Source: Streptomyces rhizosphaerihabitans
Lineage (GTDB): Bacteria > Actinomycetota > Actinomycetes > Streptomycetales > Streptomycetaceae
Assembly (NCBI RefSeq): GCF_025399795.1
Contig: NZ_JAODTZ010000016.1
Coordinates: 62,001-126,000 of the forward strand
DNA: 64,000 nt
Reading direction: 5' to 3'
The notes beneath the pieces were generated by a model that was given only the letters and a program-made list of their open reading frames with translations, was not told the origin of the DNA and made no database searches. A program made the translations under genes and the position numbers. Each line of letters starts with the position of its first letter. The first letter of the stretch is position 1. Positions 41,041-50,939 of the stretch are shown in pieces.

Positions 41041-41772
41041 GTGGACGAAGTGCGGAAAACGGTCGGGGAGCCCGGCGTCTCGCTGATCTGGACCCATCCC
41101 GAGCCCCGGCGTCGGCAGAGCCCGCTGGAGCGCGAGGACATCGTGCGAGCGGCCATGGCCGTCGCCGACGAGGGCGGTGCGGAGGCGCTGACGATGTCCG
41201 CGGTGGCCAGGTGGCTGGGCCCGTACACGCCCATGGCCCTCTATCGTCACGTACTGAGCAAGGACGGACTCGTCGATCTGATGCTCGACGCCGCCACCGC
41301 GGAAGTCCCACTGCCTCCGGAGCGAAGAACTGACGGATGGTCAGACCTGAGGGCGGTGGCCACGGAGACCTGGGCAATGGCCAAACGGCACCTCTGGTAC
41401 GCCCAACTCGCCCCGACCCGGCCACCGTTGGGCCCGCATGCGATGCGCCGTACAGAGTTCCAGCTCCGTGTCCTGCTGGAGCAGGGTGCGGACCTGGGCC
41501 GGGCCGTCGCCTACGCGGCACTCCTCGACCGCCATGTCCTGGGCAGCGCGCAACAGGTGGCCGAGGAACACGCGATGCGGCGCCGGCTCGGCCTCGACAC
41601 CCCGCAGCGGCTCACCGAAGCCGTCGCCGCGGCCCAAGGGCTGGCGGAGCAGGGAGGTCACGAACTGCTCGCCCGCTGGATGAAAGCACCGACCGGACCC
41701 GGCATGGACGAGCAGTTCGAAATCAGCCTGACCTTTCTGCTCGACGGCATCGAGTCCGAGTTGAACCGCTGA
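41041..41772 (+). CDS. TetR-family regulator (TetR_C_1-like)
   Basis: This 243-residue protein's HTH (LEREDIVRAAMAVADEGGAEALTMSAVARWLGPYTPMALYRHVLSKDGLVDLMLDAA) shares the recognition helix TPMALYRHV with the TetR at 10652-11287. A long C-terminal ligand domain follows. GTG 41041 is the start. The 62-bp gap to the divergent glycosidase contains the palindrome CGTATACG (40999-41006), also seen inside the operator array of the other TetR, plus two TAAACT-containing direct repeats. Regulation of the glycosidase by a sugar or glycoside is inferred. Confidence 0.85.
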   Translation: MDEVRKTVGEPGVSLIWTHPEPRRRQSPLEREDIVRAAMAVADEGGAEALTMSAVARWLGPYTPMALYRHVLSKDGLVDLMLDAATAEVPLPPERRTDGWSDLRAVATETWAMAKRHLWYAQLAPTRPPLGPHAMRRTEFQLRVLLEQGADLGRAVAYAALLDRHVLGSAQQVAEEHAMRRRLGLDTPQRLTEAVAAAQGLAEQGGHELLARWMKAPTGPGMDEQFEISLTFLLDGIESELNR

Positions 41773-42212
41773 GTCCCTGGCGAGCGGAGCTGCCAGATGC
41801 GCCCGACGGGTCGGCGCTGCAGGTGTCCGTGCGAGCCTGTGGCCCGGCATGGTGGTTCGGCGGACATGCCCTTCCGGGCCGGGTGTCACGCCTGACCGGA
41901 ACCGTCGCCCGGGCCCGGCCTTCCCGCTAGGCTCAGGTTCCCTCAGGTTCGTACCTGTGGTCAGCGGGAAGGATGAAGCGCCCGTGGCGTAGCCGGCGTT
42001 CCGGTCACGAGCGCCTCGCAAGACCCTGTTCAAGAGCACGACAGTACGACCCGTCCGTCCACGCGGTATCCGGCTTTCGTATACCGGTGGCCGCCGCCCG
42101 AACGGGAGCCGACTCGGCCCGCCACCCCGGGACGCGCCCGTCGGCACTGCTGCTCGGGCGCCGACCGGCAGACACGCCCGTCCACGTATCAACACCTACT
42201 CACCGAGGTCCG
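41773..42212. other. intergenic region upstream of GH5 gene
   Basis: About 440 bp between the TetR gene and the secreted GH5 gene. The GH5 frame is open upstream but reads as non-coding. A CTCAGGTTC sequence occurs twice near 41933-41950. I found no match to the TGGGAGCGCTCCCA box used by CebR-type cellulase regulators. Confidence 0.45.
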
Positions 42213-44135
42213 ATGCCCACCCTCAGATTTGGCAAGTACCTGACATTAGCGACCGCGGCCCTTCTGCTGCTCGCCACGGCCCCCGGGGCGGTCGCCGCCA
42301 CCGGGGATCCCGCGGGCAGCGCGCAGGCAGCTTCGGCCACCGCTTCCGCCACCGAGACGTGGCAACCGCCGTTGTCCACCCGCGGGCGGTACGTCGTGGA
42401 CGCCGACGGAAACCGTTTCCGGCTGAAGTCGGCCAACTGGGACGGCGCGCAGGGCTCCTGGACAGGCAGCGGCAGCATCGACGACCCGGCCAACCATCAC
42501 GCAGGCCAGGACTCCTACGGCATACCCCTCGGCCTGGACCGTGCTTCCCTGCCCCAACTGCTCGGCGACTTCCACCGGCTGGGTATCAACAGTATCCGGC
42601 TGCCCTTCTCCAACGAGATGATCCATGCGACGACACCGGTGCCGGACGTCGCCGTCACGGCCAATCCGGGGCTACGGGGCAAGACACCCCTGCAGGTCTA
42701 CGACGCCGTGGTCGCCGCCCTCACCCAGGACGGGTTCGCGGTCATCCTGAACAACCACACCAACACCTCTCGATGGTGCTGCGGCGTCGACGGCAACGAA
42801 CGCTGGAACAGCGGGCAGTCGACCCAGCAGTGGGCGGACGACTGGGTCTTCATGGCCCGCCGTTACGCCGGTGACCCGCGGGTGGTGGGCGCCGACCTCT
42901 ACAACGAAGTACGCCGTGACGTACTGGACGACCCCAACTGGGGCCTGGGCGACGCCCACGACTGGTACGCGGCCGCCCAGCTCGCCGGGGACCGCATCCT
43001 CTCCGAGGCCAACCCCAACCTCCTCATCGTCATCGAGGGGATCAACTGGACCGGTCTGCCGGTCGACGGGCTGCCGCACGGCCGCCCCACCCTCACCCCC
43101 GCGCGCATGCTCTCGCACACCCTCGTCGCCGCTCACAAGCTGGTGTACTCCGCCCACTTCTACGGATACACCGGCCCCAACCACAGCGGCGCCAGCGGGA
43201 TCGGCGAAACCCACGACGCCCGCTACCAGGACCTCACGCGCGACCAGCTCTACCAAGTCCTCAACGACCAGGCCTTCTTCGTCTCTTCGGAGGAGAACCA
43301 GCACTTCACCGCACCTGTGTGGATCAGCGAGTTCGGCATCGGAGCCGGTGAGACGAACACGGCCGCCCGTACCTGGTTCGGCAACGTCACCGACTACTTC
43401 GCCGACCACGACGCCGACTTCGCCTACTGGCCGCTCGTCGGCTGGGAGGGCCACGACGACTGGTCCCTGCTGCGCTACGACACCTCGGGCAACCGGTACG
43501 GCATCCTCGACCAGTCCGACTGGCGCGGGAGCGCATGGAACCGGCTCATGACCGCCCCGACCCGCACCGGGTCCGTCGCCGCGGTCCCCAGTTGGCGCAT
43601 GCTCGCCACGGATCACGGCGACTATGTGCAGTCGCTCCGGGTGCGGGCGGGCGGCGACTGGAACTCGGGTGCGTCCAAGGCCACTTGCCCCGACGGGCAG
43701 CGGCTGATCGGTCTCGGGCACAGCGGCGTCCGAGCGTTGTGCACCGACGTCTCCACGGGCGACCTGCGCTCCGCGGGCAATAGCCAGACTGTCGTCACCG
43801 ACGAGCGCTACGTTCCCGCGGGCGGTGACTGGGCCTCCGGATACACCAAGTTGCAGTGTCCGACGGGGAACTTCCTCATCGGCTACAGCCGCCGCGGCGG
43901 CCGGACGTCGGCGGGCCTGTGCGTTCCCGCCGGCCCCGCGTTGGCGGGCGCCGGGCGAACCGTGTGGTTCGACCGTTCCGACAACCGGCCCGCCAACGCG
44001 GCCGGCGGCGACTTCGCGAACGGCGACTACAAGGGCCAGTGCGCCGATGACGAGTACGCCGCCGGGATCGCCTTCACGACCCGCTTCGGCGCCGGTCAGG
44101 GGCCGGCCGCCCTGCTCTGCCGCAAGCTGAGCTGA
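42213..44135 (+). CDS. secreted GH5-type glycoside hydrolase with a threefold Cys-paired C-terminal module
   Basis: This 640-residue protein has a Sec signal peptide (hydrophobic core TLATAALLLLATAPGAVA). The catalytic barrel (about 50-445) has SIRLPFSNEM, acid/base E232 in DLYNEVR, HFYGYTGPNH and nucleophile E373 in ISEFG, as in GH5 endoglucanases and related beta-glycanases. Residues 470-640 form three repeats beginning AGGDW/F at 479, 536 and 597, each with two cysteines (C492/C510, C549/C570, C610/C636). They look like three small disulfide-closed units, possibly glycan-binding. ATG 42213 is preceded by a GAGG site. Confidence 0.9.
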   Translation: MPTLRFGKYLTLATAALLLLATAPGAVAATGDPAGSAQAASATASATETWQPPLSTRGRYVVDADGNRFRLKSANWDGAQGSWTGSGSIDDPANHHAGQDSYGIPLGLDRASLPQLLGDFHRLGINSIRLPFSNEMIHATTPVPDVAVTANPGLRGKTPLQVYDAVVAALTQDGFAVILNNHTNTSRWCCGVDGNERWNSGQSTQQWADDWVFMARRYAGDPRVVGADLYNEVRRDVLDDPNWGLGDAHDWYAAAQLAGDRILSEANPNLLIVIEGINWTGLPVDGLPHGRPTLTPARMLSHTLVAAHKLVYSAHFYGYTGPNHSGASGIGETHDARYQDLTRDQLYQVLNDQAFFVSSEENQHFTAPVWISEFGIGAGETNTAARTWFGNVTDYFADHDADFAYWPLVGWEGHDDWSLLRYDTSGNRYGILDQSDWRGSAWNRLMTAPTRTGSVAAVPSWRMLATDHGDYVQSLRVRAGGDWNSGASKATCPDGQRLIGLGHSGVRALCTDVSTGDLRSAGNSQTVVTDERYVPAGGDWASGYTKLQCPTGNFLIGYSRRGGRTSAGLCVPAGPALAGAGRTVWFDRSDNRPANAAGGDFANGDYKGQCADDEYAAGIAFTTRFGAGQGPAALLCRKLS

Positions 44136-44438
44136 TCACCGCTCGTCCGGCATGGACGCGGTCCGCGCACTGGGCGGAGGGTGCCCAAGAGGTGCCGTGC
44201 CGTGAGTGACGTACCGCCGCGCGAAAGCCCTCGCCGCCGGGACCCGGCCGACCAAGCCCCTGCGCACACAGGCCGATTGGGTCCCGGCGGCGTGTCCACC
44301 CGACTCCACGCCGACTTCGGACACCTGACGAACATGCAGGGGACCCGAGGGGATCTGCAGAAGGAGCCGCCCATCGACGTCGACACCGAGTGGATATGAC
44401 TGGCCCTGCCGTGTACCTGGTCGCTAACCTCGCCACCC
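44136..44438. other. intergenic gap without recognisable gene
   Basis: About 300 bp between the GH5 gene and the ankyrin gene. The short open frame at 44181-44399 has no motif or start signal. No strong hairpin was found. Confidence 0.4.
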
Positions 44439-44873
44439 ATGAACCAGCGCAGGCGGAAGAAGCTCTCCCGTCATCTCTTCGCGGCAACAGTGACAGGTGA
44501 CGCCGCCCGAGTGAAATGGGTTCTGCGGGCTGGAGCCGACCCGGAGCGGAGAGACAGTGAGGGCACTACCCCTCTGTACGCGGCATCCGTGAACGGGGAA
44601 GCAGAGATAGCCCGCCTTCTCCTGACGGCCGGGGCCTCCCCCGACACCGAGAGCAGCGGACTCGGTTCGGAGGGCACGCCGTTGTGCGCAGCCGCATGCT
44701 GGGGGCACGTCGAAACGGTTCGCGAACTGTTGGCGCACGGCGCGGACCCGAGCCTTCGTGAAGATCGCGGAACGGGCTGGTCCCCCCTGGACTGGGCGAA
44801 CAACGGCCCCCACCCCGAAACCGCCGAACTCCTCGCCGCAGCGCGAGCCACCCCAAGCGGGGGAACCACGTAG
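44439..44873 (+). CDS. ankyrin-repeat protein
   Basis: This 144-residue protein consists almost entirely of ankyrin repeats: LFAATVTGDAARVKWVLRAGADPERRDSEGTTPLYAASVNGEAEIARLLLTAGASPD, then GTPLCAAACWGHVETVRELLAHGADPS and GWSPLDWANNGPHPETAELL. Four helix-turn-helix units with the TPL-AA and LL-GADP consensus are visible. Ankyrin repeats mediate protein binding; the partner is unknown. No signal peptide, so cytoplasmic. The gene stands alone in its direction. Confidence 0.88.
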   Translation: MNQRRRKKLSRHLFAATVTGDAARVKWVLRAGADPERRDSEGTTPLYAASVNGEAEIARLLLTAGASPDTESSGLGSEGTPLCAAACWGHVETVRELLAHGADPSLREDRGTGWSPLDWANNGPHPETAELLAAARATPSGGTT

Positions 44874-45060
44874 ATCGCCGTTCGTCGTCAGCATGCCACT
44901 CGGCTCGATTTCCAGGCCGCCGTGGGACGGAGCCGTCGGGCCGCCGACGGGCGGCAGGACGTCATGTGTGCGATGGATTGGGGTGAGGGCCCGAGACCGG
45001 GCAGGGATTCGGGCCCTCACGTGCCGCGCATCCGTCGGGGGCGTTTGCGCGATGACCTCT

Positions 45061-45645
45061 TCAACGAGCCTCGTGCCCGAGGGATACGATCCGCCGCTCG
45101 ACCAGGTCCGCGAGTACTCCCCGAGCGGTCGTTCCGTTCGGCCGGGCCCACCCGGCGACGAGGCGACCGGACGAACTCTGTGCGACCTCCTCCGGCCGCG
45201 GGACGCGGTTGACCTGAACGTCAAAAGCGTCGCCGGGGCCAATTCCGTGGACAGCGACGGTCGGGTCAGGGGTGTCGCTCCTGCTCTGATGCTGTGGCTC
45301 CGTCTCGCCGCGCAGCAGCGCGTGCAACTGCGCCATCACCACCGGGTCGTGGACGCCGTCGTAGATCCACCGGGTGCCGGGCACCGCGTGCTCGGAGGTC
45401 CCGATCAACGCCTCGTCGGGGACACCTTCCAGTACCGCACCGCGGTAGCCCATCGGCACCGGATACGCCACCGGCGGCTGCGCGGTGGCGTCCACCACGA
45501 CCATGAACTCGATCCCGACAGCGCCCTCGGGATCGTCCAGACGGAACCCGCCGGCCTTGACGAGCTCCGGCGCTTCCGTGTCGCCCACGTACCAACTCTG
45601 CTTCGGCAGCCAGCCGGTGAGCAGTTCCGGCTTGGTGGGCGTCAT
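45061..45645 (-). CDS. maltokinase N-terminal cap-like protein
   Basis: This 194-residue protein resembles the N-terminal cap of actinobacterial maltokinase, here as a stand-alone protein: PELLTGWLPKQSWYVG, LVKAGGFRLDDPEGAVGIEFMVVVDA, YPVPMGYRGAVLEGVPDEALIGTSEHAVPGTRWIYDGVHDPVVMAQLHALLRGE. Homologues are often mislabelled as 1,4-alpha-glucan branching proteins. The kinase domain is absent, so it probably acts as a regulator or partner and not as an enzyme. ATG 45645 starts the conserved region directly. Confidence 0.8.
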   Translation of the reverse strand: MTPTKPELLTGWLPKQSWYVGDTEAPELVKAGGFRLDDPEGAVGIEFMVVVDATAQPPVAYPVPMGYRGAVLEGVPDEALIGTSEHAVPGTRWIYDGVHDPVVMAQLHALLRGETEPQHQSRSDTPDPTVAVHGIGPGDAFDVQVNRVPRPEEVAQSSSGRLVAGWARPNGTTARGVLADLVERRIVSLGHEAR

Positions 45646-45856
45646 GGTGGTGTGGTGGACAGAGGCCGTGCGAGCTCCCTCACGCGTAGGTCCGGGCCCG
45701 TCCTCCGACGGGGTGTGATCGAACCTGTCGGAAACCTCCTGTGCTTCCCGAGCGACAGCAACTGGCCCCACAGGCTTGCCCGTTGCCCATGTCGCCTCGG
45801 ACAGTCACGTTCCCGAAGGGGGTGGTGTCACAGAACACCGGAGGTCGAAGGACGAC

Positions 45857-46531
45857 TCACGGAAGCTGCTCGACCAGCCGGTCGACGAGCGGGGCCGGGT
45901 GTGACAGTGCGGCCAGATGCCCACCGGGAACGGTCTCGGCCTCGATCCCGAGGCGGTCGTGGGCCACTCGGCGCTGGAACTCCAGAGGGAAGAACCGGTC
46001 CTCGGCCCCGGCAAGCACACGCGTGGTCACGTCGGGCCATCGCTTGATGTCGCATGGCTGGCCGAAGGCGATGTCGGCCTCGGGTCGCTCGTGATCCGCC
46101 CCTGCGGCGGCGACCGCCGCCGGTACGTCGTGCAGGAAGTAGGTGTCCAGGTCGAACTCGGTGCCGTAGCCGCCCGCTTCGGCCGCGGCGAGGCGGGCCG
46201 GCTCCGATCCCGTGTTGCCCCACCACTGTGCGGGCGTCTCGCCCGGGAGCGGCACCATCGCATTGACGAGCACCAGCAGTCCTACGGGAACACGGGCGCA
46301 GACCATCGGTGCCGTGAAGCCGCCCATCGACTGGGCCACCAGGACGACATCGTCGTGATCGCCGATCGCCGCGACCACAGCGTCGGTGTACTCGGGCAGC
46401 CCCGAGGACTCATCGGCGCCGGGCAGATCCACCGCGACCGCCTCGTGCCCCCTCGCTTGCAACTCGGACACCACCCGATGCCAGTACCAGGCCGCACCCC
46501 CGGCCCCGGGAACCAAGACAAACACGCTCAT
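45857..46531 (-). CDS. alpha/beta hydrolase, HNL/esterase-like
   Basis: This 224-residue protein begins MSVFVLVPGAGGAAWYWHRV, the oxyanion motif of the plant-type hydroxynitrile-lyase/salicylate-esterase group (AB_hydrolase_6). The nucleophile elbow is VAQSMGGFTAPMV, the acid residue is in LAGAEDRFFP and the catalytic His in VPGGHLAALSHP. Family members cleave esters of aromatic or cyanohydrin compounds. It is upstream of the maltokinase-cap gene in the same direction with a 211-bp gap, so co-transcription is uncertain. Confidence 0.87.
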   Translation of the reverse strand: MSVFVLVPGAGGAAWYWHRVVSELQARGHEAVAVDLPGADESSGLPEYTDAVVAAIGDHDDVVLVAQSMGGFTAPMVCARVPVGLLVLVNAMVPLPGETPAQWWGNTGSEPARLAAAEAGGYGTEFDLDTYFLHDVPAAVAAAGADHERPEADIAFGQPCDIKRWPDVTTRVLAGAEDRFFPLEFQRRVAHDRLGIEAETVPGGHLAALSHPAPLVDRLVEQLP

Positions 46532-46615
46532 CCTCGCCTCCGTCCGTTCACCCTCACGACGTACAGACCGCCGACAGCGACGGAACTCATCGGTCGCGGT
46601 GACGACCTGACACCG

Positions 46616-47133
46616 TTATCGGTCGATGTTCCAGTCGGACGGCAGGGCTTCATCGCAGAACACGCAGACGAAGTCGTCCTCACGCACGACATTGACCTGT
46701 CGGCATGACACACAGCGCCGGAACACCACCTGGTGCGTGAACCGGTCGGGGCGATCGACCCCGGCTCGCTCCAGGGCATCCGCTACGGCCGACCATGAGC
46801 CGACGTCCGGGCAGTATCCGGTCGACTGATTGCTGACCTCGTCGACCACCCACTGCCCGAACTCCTCGCGGAAGCTCACCTCACCAGCACCCAGCACCGC
46901 TTCCCCGCCCGCGCAGACCACGTGCTCGCTGCGGCGCGGCGCGCCAATCGGAGGGCGCCCTGGGTATCAACTACGAAGGTGAACGGCTCAGCCAGTTCTT
47001 CCACGTCGCGAGCCGACACCCACCGAGTGAAGTCCGTCGGCGAGCGGATGCGTGCGCCCTCTCCGCCAGGCCGGACAAGACCCCTAAGATCACTGGGCCC
47101 CACATAGCGGTAGTCCCGTCCCGGTGCCTTCAT
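46616..47133 (-). pseudogene. zinc-ribbon-tailed hypothetical protein gene with a frameshift
   Basis: Two overlapping frames together encode one protein. The first runs from ATG 47133 (MKAPGRDYRYVGPSDLRGLV to QGALRLA). The second resumes at PRRSEHVVCAGGEAVLGAG and ends with two CxxC pairs (RRCVSCRQ, VCVFCDE), a zinc-ribbon-like tail. The joint lies at about 46935-46945 in a GCGCC-rich run; the reading frame is restored if one base is added or two removed. Intact single-frame homologues of this protein are familiar in streptomycetes. Either the gene is inactivated in this strain or the run was misread. Function unknown. Confidence 0.75.
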
Positions 47134-47359
47134 ACCGGCCAACCTAGACCGGCGCCACGGCCAGGACATGGGGAATTACGCCCTTATCGAGCTGTCGACA
47201 CAGTCAGGTGATCGGGGAGCGGGTACCCGTCCACCGGATGCGATCGCTGGTCCCGGGGCGCCGGCGTCAACGTACAGTGCGGTCAGGACTCGCCTTTCGG
47301 CAGCGACTGTTGCCTCTTGGAAGCTCGTGGTCCGAGGCGAGAGACGAGGTAGGCATTCG

Positions 47360-48439
47360 ATGCGGGCCATGGCCGAGGGCGTCGGCGCGCCGCATGGTGC
47401 TCGGCCGGCCGCGTACAGCACCGTTTCCACTCATCTGGCCCTGCACAGTGATCGAGGGCTCAGCGAGCTCGTGGACGCCGCCGCACCGCTCGGTTCCGGT
47501 ATCGGCGGGCGGTCCGCGCTGCTGGAAGTCGCCGGCACGCCGGTGTTCGTCAAGCGGGTCCCCTTGACGGAGGTCGAGCTTCGGCCCGACCGCGTGCGGT
47601 CCACGGCGAACATGTTCGGACTACCTGTCTTCTGCCAGTACGGCATCGGGGGGCCGGGGTTCGGGGCGTGGCGGGAAGCCGCCGTCCACACCATGACCAC
47701 CAACTGGGTGCTCGCAGGGCAGCATCAGGGATTTCCGCTGATGTACCACTGGCGGGTGCTGCCGGACGAGGCACCCACCCTTCCGGACGAGCTCGCCGAC
47801 GTGGATCAGGCCGTGGCCTATTGGGGAGGCGGGCCGGAGGTACGTCGTCGTATCGAGGCCCTCAGGGAGTCCCCGGCGAGCCTCGTGCTGTTCCTCGAGT
47901 ACATCCCTAAGACGCTGCACGACTGGCTCAACGAGCAGGTACGAGCCGGCGACGGGGCCGTCGACCGGGCTTGTGCCCTGGTGGAGAGGGAACTGGCGGC
48001 CGGTACTTCGTTCATGAACGACCGAAGTCTCCTGCACTTCGACGCCCACTTCGAGAACATCCTGACCGACGGCCGGCGCCTCTACTTCGCCGACTACGGC
48101 CTTGCCCTGTCGGCCCGCTTCGACCTGTCCGCCGCCGAGGCCGACTTCTTCGAGCGGCACCGGACGTACGACCGCGCGTACACGCTCAGCTACTTGGTGA
48201 ACTGGCTGATCACGGGCCTGTACGGCTACGAGCGGGCGGAACGGGTGGCGCTGATACGCGCGTGTGCCCAAGGGGCACGCCCTCCCGCGGGCCCGCCGGA
48301 GGCCACGGCGCTCCTTGACCGTCACGCTCCTCTCGCGGCAGCCGTGACGGACTTCCACGAGAGGCTCCGGGACGAGAGCCGAGAGATCGCGTACCCGCAG
48401 GCGGCCATCGAGCGGATCCTCGCATCGCGCACGGGCTGA
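47360..48439 (+). CDS. protein-kinase-fold phosphotransferase-like protein
   Basis: This 359-residue protein is a distant member of the kinase/aminoglycoside-phosphotransferase fold. TPVFVKRVPLTEVEL could hold the ATP-binding lysine, SLLHFDAHFENILTDG is the catalytic loop (H-x-D-x4-N) and LYFADYGLAL is the DFG-like metal-binding motif. The catalytic Asp, Asn and metal Asp are present, so it is probably active on a small molecule or protein. Start choice (47360, with 47369 as alternative) is by distance to GAGG. Neighbours do not indicate a substrate. Confidence 0.8.
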   Translation: MRAMAEGVGAPHGARPAAYSTVSTHLALHSDRGLSELVDAAAPLGSGIGGRSALLEVAGTPVFVKRVPLTEVELRPDRVRSTANMFGLPVFCQYGIGGPGFGAWREAAVHTMTTNWVLAGQHQGFPLMYHWRVLPDEAPTLPDELADVDQAVAYWGGGPEVRRRIEALRESPASLVLFLEYIPKTLHDWLNEQVRAGDGAVDRACALVERELAAGTSFMNDRSLLHFDAHFENILTDGRRLYFADYGLALSARFDLSAAEADFFERHRTYDRAYTLSYLVNWLITGLYGYERAERVALIRACAQGARPPAGPPEATALLDRHAPLAAAVTDFHERLRDESREIAYPQAAIERILASRTG

Positions 48440-48634
48440 GGCCTGGCCTGACGTGCGGCCGACGGTGAGGCGTTCCTTCGTCGGCGTGTGCTCGCCGCGG
48501 TGCGGTGGGGTCCTCCGCGCGTTCGATGTGGCGGGTCACAGGAGAGGGTCGTCCGGCGTCACGTCGTACCGTCCGGAACCCAGGGGTCACCGCGTCGGCG
48601 TGGCGCGGTGGCCCCTGAGGGGTTGTTCGACCGG

Positions 48635-50939
48635 CTACTTGAGGTAGACCAGCCCGTCGGTCGTGACCGTGGGCCGGCCGCTGGTGCCGACGACCACGAT
48701 CTTCACCGTGTGCTTGGCGGTGGTGGTCCAGGTGTCCGTCCAGATCGCGTCGCGGTACTTGGTCGTGGTCGACTTCAGGTCCACGGTGGCGGTCTTCTTG
48801 CCGTCCGCGTAGACGTACACCTGGCCGGAGGTCGCGGCGCGCGAGACCACCAGGGCCGCCGAGCGGCCGGTGAAGGTCCAGGTCAGCGAGGCGTTCTTCG
48901 TCGAGCTGCCGTAGGCCTTGCCGCCCAGGTAGCTGGTCGAAGACCTGGCCGTCCAGGTGCCCGACCGGGTGGCCGAGGTCTCCTGGAGGATGACCAGGGT
49001 ACCGCTCACCGAGGCCGAGGCAGTGTTGCCGACCTGGTCGTACGCGGTCATGTTCCAGCTCGTGGCGACCGCGGACTTGGCGGTGAAGGCCGCGCTCGTG
49101 ACCGTCGGACCGTAGGTCTTCGCGACCGGGGCGGTGAGGCGGACCTCCTTCAGCCCTGACGTGTCGGTGGCCCTCCACTTCAGGGTCAGCGGGACGGCCG
49201 TGGTGTTCACCGTGCCGGCGCCCAGGGCGAGGTTCGGCTTCGTGGAGAAGACGGGCGCGGTGGTCTCGGCGACGACCGTGGCCTCCGAGGTGGTCGCGGT
49301 CCTCCCGGACTGGTGGACGCCCCGTACGGCGACCTTGTGTGTGCCCACGGCCAGGTTCACCTTGGCGGAGGCCGCGGTGCCGGGGACGGTGGCCGCGACC
49401 TTGCCGTCGACCAGCACGTCGTACTGCTTGACCAGGGCGGCCGGGGTCGTGGCCGACCAGTTCAGGGTGACGGCGGCCTTGGTGAGGACGGTGGTGCCGG
49501 ACTGGGCGGCGCCGGTGACGGAGTTCAGGGTGAGGCCGGTGACCGGTCCGCCCGCCCAGGTACGGATCGTGGGCAGCAGGTCGTAGTAGGCGTCGCCCGG
49601 ACAGACCGTGTTGTAGCCGTCACGGTGGCCGTGGATCGTGGGGAGGGTCATCCTGGTGCCCGCCTCCCACGTCTGGCGGTAGTAGTTCGGTCCGGTCGCG
49701 CCCGCGGTGAGGGTGGTGGTGCCGGTCGGGTCGACGCCGTACTGGCCGAGCTTCCACGCGGCGAGCCGGGCGACCGAGGCCATCGACTCCTTCGACGGGG
49801 CGATCGAGCTGTAGTCGCCCATGATGGCGATGCCGGTGGTCTCGGAGTTGAAGCCGTAGGCGTGCGCGCCCATCACCGGTCGGTCGACGCCGCCCTTGCG
49901 CCCCTCGTAGATCGTGCCGCACTTGTCGACGAGGAAGTTGTAGCCGATGTCCTTCCAGGTCAGCTGTTCCACGTCGTAGGCGTACGTGGCCCGGATGATG
50001 GCCGGGGCCTCGGCGCAGGTGTAGTCGTTGGACCCTGCGGTGTGGTGGAGCACCACCGCCTTGATCTTCCCGCCGGGGAGATAGCCGGGCTCCTCAGGGC
50101 TGATGGACTCGTCCGCGCTCCAGTCCGCTCGTGAGGCGATCGACGGGCGGGGCACGGTGGACGGCGGGGCCGGCGGGACGGTCGCCGTCGACGAGGCGGT
50201 CGGGGTCGGGGAGGAGGAGTCCGACGTGGGGGCGCTGGGAGACGCGCTCTCGGCCGAGGTCTCCGACTCCGTGGGCGCGGCGGAGGTCGTCGTCTCCGTC
50301 GGAGGCTCGGAGGCTCGGAGGCTCGGAGGGGAGGGACGGGGACGGGTCGGGGGAGGTGGTCTCCGCGGGCGGGTCCGTCACGGCCGGGTCGGTGGGATCG
50401 GTCGGGTCGGCGGGATCGGTCGGGTCCATCACGAACCCGGCCGGCTGCATCCGGGAGTTCTTGCCGCCGCCAGGGTCGATCATGTCCAGCCGGAGGCCCG
50501 CGGGCAGCCGCTGTGATGTCCGGCCGGACATCCGCACCTCCACGCCGTCGGATGGGCCCACCCACACCGGATCGGTGCCGCCGCGGGACGCGCCCTGCTC
50601 GCCGTCACCGCTGTTGCCGTCCAGCCGCAGCCACTTCGACCACGTACCGTGCTCCGCGTTCCGCGCCCTGGCCTCGATCGTGCCGGTCACCCGTGCGGAC
50701 GGTTCGGCCCAGGTGACCCCGAGCATGCTGAAGGGCGCGGTACCCCGCCGGACCAGGCCGGCGGACGTGCCGCTGGCGGCCACCTTCAACGCCGCCGTCT
50801 TCGCGCTGGTCCGGATGGGCCCGGACTTCCCCTCGTTCCCCGAGTCACCGCTGCCCCCGCCGGTGACCCCCTGGACGACCAACGTTCCGGAGACCGCTGC
50901 GGCCACCAGAACGGCCGCACCCCACCCACGACGTCTCAA
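48635..50939 (-). pseudogene. secreted N-acetylmuramoyl-L-alanine amidase interrupted by an 8-bp tandem repeat (possibly phase-variable)
   Basis: Translation from TTG 50939 gives a signal peptide (RRRGWGAAVLVAAAVSGTLVVQGV) and a 200-residue N-terminal domain ending in a Pro/Thr/Asp-rich linker. In this frame it stops at 50094 (281 residues). The amidase_2/PGRP domain (VVLHHTAGSN, NFLVDKCGTIYEGR, IHGHRDGYNTVCPGD) and about 300 residues of Ig-like C-terminal repeats are in another frame down to 48635. The frames switch inside three copies of GGAGGCTC at 50301-50324. One extra copy, or loss of two, would join them into a protein of about 770 residues. Peptidoglycan hydrolysis is inferred for the joined form. 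Confidence 0.85.
50301..50329. repeat. 8-bp tandem repeat inside the amidase gene
   Basis: Three exact copies of GGAGGCTC (50301-50308, 50309-50316, 50317-50324) plus a five-base partial fourth. Each copy shifts the reading frame by two bases, so copy number decides whether the secretion domain is joined to the amidase domain. The current three copies leave them out of frame. Confidence 0.95.

Noticed and set aside
41773..42212. CebR-type operator upstream of the GH5 gene
   Set aside because: No TGGGAGCGCTCCCA-like palindrome is present.
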